Positions 1-5,106 of a stretch of DNA of 8,409 bases are shown piece by piece. A model generated the notes under the pieces. The model was not told where the DNA came from, ran no database searches, and was given only the letters and a program-made list of their open reading frames with translations. The position numbers and the translations under genes were made by a program. The stretch spans positions 1-8,409 of the forward strand of contig JBBRLA010000370.1 in assembly GCA_038231615.1 (NCBI GenBank), in the 5' to 3' direction. The DNA is from JBBRLA01 sp038231615. GTDB lineage: Bacteria > Myxococcota_A > Polyangia > Palsa-1104 > JAEUJZ01. Numbering within the stretch: position 1 is the first letter of the stretch; each line of letters starts with the position of its first letter.

Positions 1-302
1 CCCTTTTAGATCACGGCTGGTCATCGTTGTCCAACTCGATTTGGTTTCCGCTGGAAATAGATCGACTGATGAGCCTCCAATCTACCTCGTACTACAACAA
101 CTTAGTCGTCTTTCCCACTCAGGCCGAAGTCCCTGTCTGAATTCCGAACCACTCACGGAGAACCTCATGTTTGCCGCCTCTTCTGATTCCGAGTCCCCGG
201 CCCATTGTCCTTCCCTGGATCTCGCTTTTGGCGCAGCCGGCCCCGGTTCGATGACCGGGTGCGGGTCCGCAACCGAAGAACCCGGACCCAGGGATCGGCG
301 CA
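1..302. other. Intergenic leader, no certain gene
   Basis: About 300 bases without a convincing gene. The first ~170 bases are clearly less GC-rich than the coding parts of the window. I found no tRNA, no clear -35/-10 pair and no terminator. The only coding candidate is a 50-codon frame from 167, listed separately. The reading frame of the next gene is closed by a TGA at 252-254, so that gene cannot start much further upstream than 303. A promoter for it presumably lies here but I cannot place it. Confidence 0.6.
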
Positions 303-319
303 ATGGTAATCAGGGATAA
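167..319 (+). CDS. Possible small ORF (50 aa) overlapping the next gene
   Basis: ATG at 167 follows a GGAG at 157-160 with a 6-base gap, a good ribosome-binding arrangement. The frame ends with TAA at 317-319, so it overlaps the ATG of the following gene (303) by 17 bases in another frame. The peptide begins MFAASSDSESPAH and is rich in Gly, Pro, Ser and acidic residues. It has no membrane segment and no motif I recognise. If translated, it could couple translation to the downstream gene. It may equally be chance: the region is short and the composition is unremarkable. Function unknown. Confidence 0.25.
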   Translation: MFAASSDSESPAHCPSLDLAFGAAGPGSMTGCGSATEEPGPRDRRNGNQG

Positions 320-1718
320 CAGCCCCGACAAGACCTCATCCCTTGACCTGAAGCGACACGAGGCGCGCCTTCTGGGCCCCCTTTCGGTGAAGGAGCGCGT
401 GACGTACATCGGCGAGCAGCTTCTTATCAAGGAGCGCGCCCGGCTGGTGGCCCGGGTACCGGTGCTGGACTGGGACCTGGGGAAGGCCTGGCTCATCGCC
501 CAGGAGAGCGGCTACTGGCTGCGCGACCCACAGCACAGCGGCAAGGACTTCATGGAGTTCGCCCTGGAACTGTGCTCCCTGAGTTTTGGCGGCGAGGTCT
601 CGCGGCAGACGGTGATGCGACGGATGGACCTGGCGCGGGTGTTCACCCGGGAAGAGGTCGAGAACTATTCTCGCTGCGGGGTCTGCTCCACCGCCCTTTC
701 GGACATCGCGCGGGCGGACCCGGTGCACCGCCCCGCCCTTCTGGATCTGGCGATGCGCGGGGCGAGCACCGACGAGATCGTGGAAGCCATCCGGGCAACC
801 TTGGAGCCACGCCCAAGGCCGAAGAAGCCGCCGAACCAAGGGCCGAAGAAGCCGCCGAACCAAAGGCCAAAGAAGCGAACGCAGACCGGCGGCCCGCAGC
901 CGGGCCAGAGCGAGGCGTCTGGGGCCGAAACCAACGCCCGCCCGGCAGCGTCGGGGGCCGCTGCCGCCGAACCGGAGGCACAGGCGCTCCGACGGGCCGC
1001 GGAACTGGACCAGCGCGAGGAGCGGGTGCGGGCGGCGGAGCAGCAGGTGCGGGAAGAACGGGCCCGCTGCGCCGCCTGGGAAGAGGACCTGAAGCGGCAG
1101 CAGGCGGCGATGGAACAGGAGCGGATGGCCGTGCTGGAGTGGCAGGCGGCGATGGACCAGGAGCAGATGGCCCTGATGGAGCAGCAGGCGGTGCTGGAGC
1201 GGGATCGGGTCGACGCGAAAGCACGGCGGGCCGACATCAAGCGGGAGCTGGCGAAACTGTTGCAGCGGCTGGCGGTCCTGGAGCCGCGGGAGGACCGGCT
1301 GGAGCGCCGGGAGGCGGCGTTTGATCTGCCGGATCTGTCGGAGGAGGTGGAGACCTCGGTCATCTGCATCGAGAAGACCTGCCGGCAACTGGTCCATCTG
1401 GGCCGCAAGCTGGAACGGCAATACCAGGGCCCGTGCGAGCCGCTCGATCGGAGAGGCGGGGAGGCGCTGAACGATGCGCGCAAGGCGTTCTGCCGAGCCC
1501 GCGGTGGATTCATCAAGGTGATGGACTGGCTGGAGCGGGACTTTGCGACCCGGTACCCCGAAGAAGCGGCGAGAGCCGCGGCGGACCTGGATGCCTGGAT
1601 GGACGCCCGTAAGGCCCGGCGTGTCGCGAGGAACGCGGCATCTTGCGCCGCGCCCGCGAACGGTGCGGTGTCCAGCGCTGGACCGGCGGCCTACATGCTG
1701 GACTTCGCGCCGCCTTGA
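303..1718 (+). CDS. Unrecognised coiled-coil protein, 471 aa
   Basis: I do not recognise this protein. Residues ~20-168 look helical and globular. The part around 59-114 (Leu-Gly-Lys start, Trp/Tyr-rich middle, then SRQTVMRRMDLARVF at 100-114) resembles the helix-turn-helix-like N-terminal regions of ParB/DUF3102-type proteins, which is only a pattern impression. A CxxC lies at 125-128. Residues 172-195 are a basic Pro-rich linker made of an eight-residue repeat (RPKKPPNQ, GPKKPPNQ, then RPKK). Residues ~225-340 are Glu/Gln/Ala/Arg-rich with heptad spacing, so a long coiled coil is likely. Within it a 14-residue (42-bp) unit starting QAAM or QAVL recurs at residues 267, 281 and 295. A second helical region covers ~350-440. 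There is no signal peptide or membrane segment, so it is probably cytoplasmic. Start: ATG at 303 with AGGGA at 290-294 eight bases upstream; an in-frame stop at 252-254 limits alternatives. Overlapping open frames on both strands are GC-driven shadows. Confidence 0.8.
   Translation: MVIRDNSPDKTSSLDLKRHEARLLGPLSVKERVTYIGEQLLIKERARLVARVPVLDWDLGKAWLIAQESGYWLRDPQHSGKDFMEFALELCSLSFGGEVSRQTVMRRMDLARVFTREEVENYSRCGVCSTALSDIARADPVHRPALLDLAMRGASTDEIVEAIRATLEPRPRPKKPPNQGPKKPPNQRPKKRTQTGGPQPGQSEASGAETNARPAASGAAAAEPEAQALRRAAELDQREERVRAAEQQVREERARCAAWEEDLKRQQAAMEQERMAVLEWQAAMDQEQMALMEQQAVLERDRVDAKARRADIKRELAKLLQRLAVLEPREDRLERREAAFDLPDLSEEVETSVICIEKTCRQLVHLGRKLERQYQGPCEPLDRRGGEALNDARKAFCRARGGFIKVMDWLERDFATRYPEEAARAAADLDAWMDARKARRVARNAASCAAPANGAVSSAGPAAYMLDFAPP
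817..883 (+). repeat. 24-bp in-gene tandem repeat (Pro/Lys linker)
   Basis: Two consecutive 24-bp units (817-840 and 841-864) differ only at the last base. A third, partial and diverged unit follows from 865. In the gene's frame they encode RPKKPPNQ / GPKKPPNQ / RPKK. In the next plus frame the same bases read as an Ala-Glu-Glu-Ala-Ala-Glu-Pro repeat. The unit is a multiple of three, so copy-number change would alter linker length without a frameshift. Confidence 0.85.
1101..1226 (+). repeat. 42-bp in-gene repeat in the coiled coil
   Basis: Three 42-bp units start at 1101, 1143 and 1185, each opening with CAGGCGG. They encode 14-residue blocks (two heptads). The first two are very similar (QAAMEQERMAVLEW and QAAMDQEQMALMEQ). 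The third keeps the start (QAVLE) and then diverges. This is typical growth of a coiled coil by duplication of heptad pairs. Confidence 0.75.
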
Positions 1719-1785
1719 CAAGGACAATGACCATGCTGACCGGCCGATCGGCAGCGGCTCGGCCCAGGGGAAATCACCAATGCAC

Positions 1786-1814
1786 TTTGCCGGGGCGAAT
1801 CTGTGCCCTACAAT
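1786..1814 (+). promoter_or_regulatory. Sigma70-like promoter for the TPR-like membrane protein gene
   Basis: A -35-like TTTGCC at 1786-1791 and a -10 TACAAT at 1809-1814 (five of six consensus bases) are separated by exactly 17 bases. Transcription would start near 1821, giving a leader of about 41 nt to the ATG at 1862. This is the best promoter-like signal in the window and lies in an otherwise unexplained gap. It was found by eye and no score was computed. Confidence 0.55.
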
Positions 1815-1833
1815 GAAGTTGGAGAGTCCAGCG

Positions 1834-1852
1834 GTTCGAATAGTGCTCGAAC
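1834..1852. promoter_or_regulatory. Small dyad between promoter and start codon
   Basis: GTTCGA (1834-1839) and TCGAAC (1847-1852) form perfect 6-bp arms around a 7-base centre. The dyad lies just after the predicted transcription start (~1821) and ten bases before the first ATG. It could be an operator or a short leader hairpin. With arms this short, chance is possible. Confidence 0.3.
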
Positions 1853-1861
1853 GTCGATCTG

Positions 1862-3394
1862 ATGGACCGGAGCGGAGCGGAGCACAACTTGTCGACCAGC
1901 GGGCAACTAGCTCAACTTCCCAGGGAATCCATCGAGCCGGCGATGCCGCGCGACGAGCCCGCGCCCATCCTGGGGGATCGCGCCTCCGAGGCGGCCAAGG
2001 CGGTGGCCCGAGCGCGCGCCGCCGCCGCCGCCCGTCTGCGCGACGCCGCCCGCGCCGGGGCGCAGAAGTCGCCCGTCGCCGTGCCGGTGGAAAAGTCGGG
2101 CGCCGCCGGGCAGAAGCGCCGGGCGAAGCCCGACCTGCAGGAGCAGCCCCCCGTCGCCGGGGAGGTCGAGGTCGCCCGCCGGGCGCCGCCGTCGCTTCAC
2201 CCGGGGCAGGTAGTGGTCAGCCCGGAGGCCGTGGTGCCGCTGACGCCGCTGCACGCCGAGATGCTGACCCCACCGGTGACTCGCTCGCGCCCCTCGCCGT
2301 CCCCGCCCGATGCCGTGACGCCGCTGGCCCGTGACCCGACGACGCCGCTGCCCATCGCGGAGCACGAACGCTCGGCCCCGCCGCAGGGGCCGACGCAGCC
2401 CTTGTCGATTGATCACCGCGGCCCTTCGGGCTTCCCGATCGACCGACCGCCGCAGCCGCCCGGAGGCGGGGTGGCGTTCTCGGAGTCGCCGACGGCGGAG
2501 AACGGGGGGGTGTCCGCCAGCGCGCCACGGATGGTATCGCGCCCGGTGCAGTCGTTGTTCACTGTGGTGGCCCCGGCGGGGTCCGCGGGGTCGCCGGTCC
2601 CCGGGGTGGTGCCGTCGCAATCTCATTCCGACCGGATCACCGTGAAGAGCGCCTACGACCCGGAGAAGGAGCGCAAGACCGAATTGGTCGAGGTGCTGCC
2701 CCCTCGTCCCGAGGAGGAGCCGGCACGCCCCCCGGTGCGGGCGCTGTGGCTGGTCTCCGCACTGGCCGGGGCGTCGCTCCTGTCGGCGGTGCTGGTGCCG
2801 CAGTTCTGGCATCGGCGGTCCCCCCCGGCGGTGGTGACGCCGGACGCGGAGGACCCGGCGCTGCTTCTGGGGCGCATCGATCGGGCAATGGACGTGGAGG
2901 ACTGGCCCGCTGCGACGCGGCTCATCAACGATGGGCTGAAGGCCTTGCCGCAAAGTTCAGGCCTGCTGGACCGCAGCCGCCGCGCCGAGGCCGAGCAGCG
3001 CAACCAGTTGCGCTACGACGCCTTCCGCGGCGCGGCGCAGCGCCACAACGACGAGACGGCCCTGGCGCTTTTCGCCGAGATCCCGGGGGAGTCGCTGTAC
3101 AAGGGCAAGGCCAGTGTTCAGGCGCAGCATGTCCGCGACGCTCTGATCAGCGGCAAGCTGGCAGATGCCCGGGCGGCGCGGCGCATGGGAATGTGCAAGG
3201 AGGTCCGGCGCCTGGCGCAGGCGATCCTGGCCATCGATCATGGCAACGATGTTGCTCTCCGGGCTTGCTGCACGTCGGCGACAGCCGACGAGGTGCGGTC
3301 GCTGGAGGCCCGCTGCACCTCGGAGCGCCGTGGGCCGCAACGGGAAGAGCGCAACGAGCACGGTCTGCGCAATCCCTTCCCCCGCTCTCGCTGA
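1862..3394 (+). CDS. Pro-rich single-pass membrane protein with TPR-like C-terminal domain
   Basis: A 510-aa protein in three parts. Residues ~28-285 are low-complexity, rich in Pro, Ala, Arg and Ser, probably disordered and cytoplasmic. A hydrophobic segment at ~294-312 (ALWLVSALAGASLLSAVLV) is followed by WHRR and is a clear single membrane span. Residues ~332-460 are amphipathic helices resembling TPR-type repeats, including YDAF (385-388) and IPGESLYK (407-414). This type of segment is familiar from membrane-anchored FHA or kinase-associated proteins of myxobacteria; that parallel is from memory. The C-terminal part has Cys at 445, 469, 470 and 485 and ends LRNPF (502-506) plus PRSR. The start is uncertain: ATG 1862 lacks a good ribosome-binding site, while ATG 1943 (residue 28) coincides with a shift to the strongly GC-rich codons of the rest of the gene. 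The gene converges on the Ser/Thr kinase, which carries the same C-terminal LRNPF. No enzymatic motif is seen; a scaffold or sensor role is inference. Confidence 0.8.
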   Translation: MDRSGAEHNLSTSGQLAQLPRESIEPAMPRDEPAPILGDRASEAAKAVARARAAAAARLRDAARAGAQKSPVAVPVEKSGAAGQKRRAKPDLQEQPPVAGEVEVARRAPPSLHPGQVVVSPEAVVPLTPLHAEMLTPPVTRSRPSPSPPDAVTPLARDPTTPLPIAEHERSAPPQGPTQPLSIDHRGPSGFPIDRPPQPPGGGVAFSESPTAENGGVSASAPRMVSRPVQSLFTVVAPAGSAGSPVPGVVPSQSHSDRITVKSAYDPEKERKTELVEVLPPRPEEEPARPPVRALWLVSALAGASLLSAVLVPQFWHRRSPPAVVTPDAEDPALLLGRIDRAMDVEDWPAATRLINDGLKALPQSSGLLDRSRRAEAEQRNQLRYDAFRGAAQRHNDETALALFAEIPGESLYKGKASVQAQHVRDALISGKLADARAARRMGMCKEVRRLAQAILAIDHGNDVALRACCTSATADEVRSLEARCTSERRGPQREERNEHGLRNPFPRSR

Positions 3395-3509
3395 ACTCGA
3401 CCCGTCTGAGACCGCCGCCGACATCTCCCCCCGCAAGGTAGCAAGCCTTTCCCCGGTCTCGCTGAACTCGGACCCGTCTGAGACCGCCGCCGACATCTCG
3501 CCCCGCAAG
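3375..3509. repeat. Imperfect ~63-bp direct repeat in the convergent gap
   Basis: Copy 1 is 3375-3437 and copy 2 is 3446-3509, separated by 8 bp. I count three substitutions and one single-base insertion (G at 3471) between them. Copy 1 contains the last codons and TGA (3392-3394) of the TPR-like protein gene; copy 2 is non-coding. In copy 2, CGGTCTC (3454-3460) and GAGACCG (3480-3486) form a perfect 7-bp stem with a 19-base loop. Copy 1 has a mismatch in that stem. There is no T-run after it, so I do not call it an intrinsic terminator. Confidence 0.85.
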
Positions 3510-3556
3510 CGGGAGGCTGGGGGGATCGGCGACTCAGCAGACGCTCACCGTCACGC

Positions 3557-5014
3557 TCACTTCCCGTGGAAGGGGTTGCGCAGGCGGATCTTCGATCCCG
3601 CGGGCGATCCCTCTGACGGGACTTTTTCCGGCTCTCCTCCGCCGTTCCAGGGGATCTGGCGGGGCGTCCGCGGTCCTTTCCGCGGGGGCTGCACGTCGAG
3701 GACCGGTGACCCATCCGGGTGCGCGCTGTCCCAGGTCGAGTGCCCCAGTCCCCGGGGCCGCCGCGGGGTCGCCACGTCCTTGCGCGCCGGCTCTTCCGCC
3801 GGAAGCTCGGCCCTAGGCGCGGCATCCACCGGCGGTGCCGCGTCCTTTTGTGGCGGTGGCACTGGCTGATTGGCCTGCTCCACGGGCAGCTTGCCCGGGG
3901 GGGCGCCGATCTCCCGCAGCGTCACCACCGAGATCGCCGACCCCAGGAGCAGCCCCGTGGCCACCGTTCCCAGCAAAAACTTCCGCCGCCCTGGCGCCAG
4001 CGTGGACGGCGGCACCGCCGTCATCTCCGCCGCCGGCAACAAGAGGTGCGGCGTCACCGGCGTCAGCTGTGTCGGCCGCTGCTGTCCCGTGCGCCCCGGC
4101 GCGATCATCACCTGCGTCGCCCGCTGTGGCATGTGCCCCTCCAGCGCCAGGACGAAGTCGATGACCGTGTCGAAGCGCTCCTCCTTGCGCTTGCGCAGGG
4201 CCCGGTGCAGCGCCTCCACGAAGGCGGGCGGCAGGCCGGGGCACAGCTCGTCGATCCGCTGTGGCTCTTCGTAGGCGATGAGGTGCAGCACCACCACCTG
4301 ATTGTCGGCATCGAAGGGCAGCCGCCCGGTCAGCATGCGGTACAAAATCACCGCCAGCCCGAACTGATCACTGCGCCCGTCGAGCTGCGAGTTCAACCCC
4401 AGCGCCGCCTCGGGGGACATGAACTGCGGCGTGCCCAGGATCTGGCTGTCCTGGGTACGTTCCTCGCCGGCCAGGACGCCGCGGATCTGCGACACCCCGA
4501 AGTCGATGATCTTGGCCTGCTCTATTCCTGGCCCTGGCCCTGGCCCTTGCTCGCAGAGGATGATGTTGCCCGGCTTCAGGTCGCGGTGCACGATGCCCAG
4601 CTTGTGGGCCTCGTAAAGGGCGCTGGCCACCTCGCGGCAGATGCGCAGCGCCTGGTCCGGGGGCAGGCGCTTCACCCGGCGCAGGCGCTTGTGCAGGTCC
4701 TCGCCGACCAAGTGCTCCATCACCATGTAGGGGCTGCCATCGGGGAGTTCGGCCAGGTGGAAGACCTGCACGATGCCCGGGTGGCGCAGCGCCGAGGTCA
4801 CCCGCGCCTCGTTGAGGAAGCGCCCGTAGATCTCGGCGTCGTTGGCGGCGTCCCGGTAAAGGACCTTGATGGCGTAGAGCACGCCGCTGCGCAGGTCGCG
4901 GGCGGCGTAGACCGCCCCCATGCTCCCCCGGCCTAAGACCCGCTCTACGAGATACACTCCGTCCAGGGTCTGACCGACCAGGGAAGGGGCCAGCATGGGG
5001 GGGGCGTGCGGCAT
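3557..5014 (-). CDS. Transmembrane Hanks-type Ser/Thr protein kinase
   Basis: A complete 485-aa receptor-type kinase that phosphorylates Ser/Thr of partner proteins. Kinase domain ~21-292: glycine-rich loop GRGSMGAVY (28-36), ATP-anchoring Lys50 in AIKVL, helix-C Glu69, catalytic HRDLKPGN (143-150), metal-binding DFG (171-173), SPE in place of APE (200-202), Asp216 of subdomain IX and Arg280 of subdomain XI. All key residues are present, so it should be active. HRD identifies the RD class, which is usually activated by activation-loop phosphorylation (Thr187, Ser190 and Thr195 are candidates). A linker (295-345) leads to one membrane span at ~346-366. The outer part (367-485) is Pro-rich with no PASTA or other sensor domain, and it ends LRNPF (478-482) then HGK. 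A Gly-Pro repeat (157-163) sits between HRD and DFG. Start: ATG 5014 has GGAG only two bases upstream, which is too close; ATG 4996 (residue 7) has no ribosome-binding site. Both keep the full kinase domain. The gene lies 92 bp downstream of the YfhO-family gene on the same strand. Confidence 0.95.
   Translation of the reverse strand: MPHAPPMLAPSLVGQTLDGVYLVERVLGRGSMGAVYAARDLRSGVLYAIKVLYRDAANDAEIYGRFLNEARVTSALRHPGIVQVFHLAELPDGSPYMVMEHLVGEDLHKRLRRVKRLPPDQALRICREVASALYEAHKLGIVHRDLKPGNIILCEQGPGPGPGIEQAKIIDFGVSQIRGVLAGEERTQDSQILGTPQFMSPEAALGLNSQLDGRSDQFGLAVILYRMLTGRLPFDADNQVVVLHLIAYEEPQRIDELCPGLPPAFVEALHRALRKRKEERFDTVIDFVLALEGHMPQRATQVMIAPGRTGQQRPTQLTPVTPHLLLPAAEMTAVPPSTLAPGRRKFLLGTVATGLLLGSAISVVTLREIGAPPGKLPVEQANQPVPPPQKDAAPPVDAAPRAELPAEEPARKDVATPRRPRGLGHSTWDSAHPDGSPVLDVQPPRKGPRTPRQIPWNGGGEPEKVPSEGSPAGSKIRLRNPFHGK
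4527..4547 (-). repeat. CCTGGC hexamer microsatellite inside the kinase domain
   Basis: Three and a half copies of CCTGGC on the plus strand. Read on the coding strand they encode the Gly-Pro tract at kinase residues 157-163, in the loop between the catalytic HRD and DFG segments. Each unit adds two residues, so slippage changes loop length without a frameshift. Confidence 0.8.
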
Positions 5015-5106
5015 CTCTCCGGCAATGACAGCGGCCTCACTTTTGGGGCGCGAGGCAGCCAGCCCTTAGTTTGAGGCAATTCCGCCCCCCGTGCATGGGA
5101 ATTCGG
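5015..5106. other. Gap between the YfhO-family gene and the kinase gene
   Basis: 92 bp between two same-strand genes. It holds a 6-bp inverted repeat (AATTCC 5078-5083, GGAATT 5098-5103, 14-base loop) just after the YfhO stop. The arms are short and there is no T-run on the coding strand, so it is at best a weak terminator. I could not find a convincing -35/-10 pair for the kinase. The two genes may be co-transcribed or the kinase promoter may be atypical. Confidence 0.4.

Noticed and set aside
1715..1720. TTGACA as a perfect -35 hexamer
   Set aside because: No -10-like hexamer lies 16-18 bases downstream, and the bases overlap the stop codon of the 471-aa gene.
336..1727. 463-codon minus-strand open frame opposite the coiled-coil gene
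   Set aside because: Its Arg/Leu/His/Pro-rich composition is typical of a shadow of a GC-rich gene, while the plus frame shows heptads, a ribosome-binding site and in-frame protein-level repeats.
3454..3486. Bidirectional terminator in the convergent gap
   Set aside because: A 7-bp stem with a 19-base loop and no T-run on either strand; kept only as part of the direct repeat.
3719..4936. 405-codon plus-strand open frame opposite the kinase
   Set aside because: The minus frame holds every catalytic motif of a Hanks kinase, so this is a shadow.
5078..5103. Intrinsic terminator after the YfhO-family gene
   Set aside because: Arms of only 6 bp, a 14-base loop and no T-run.
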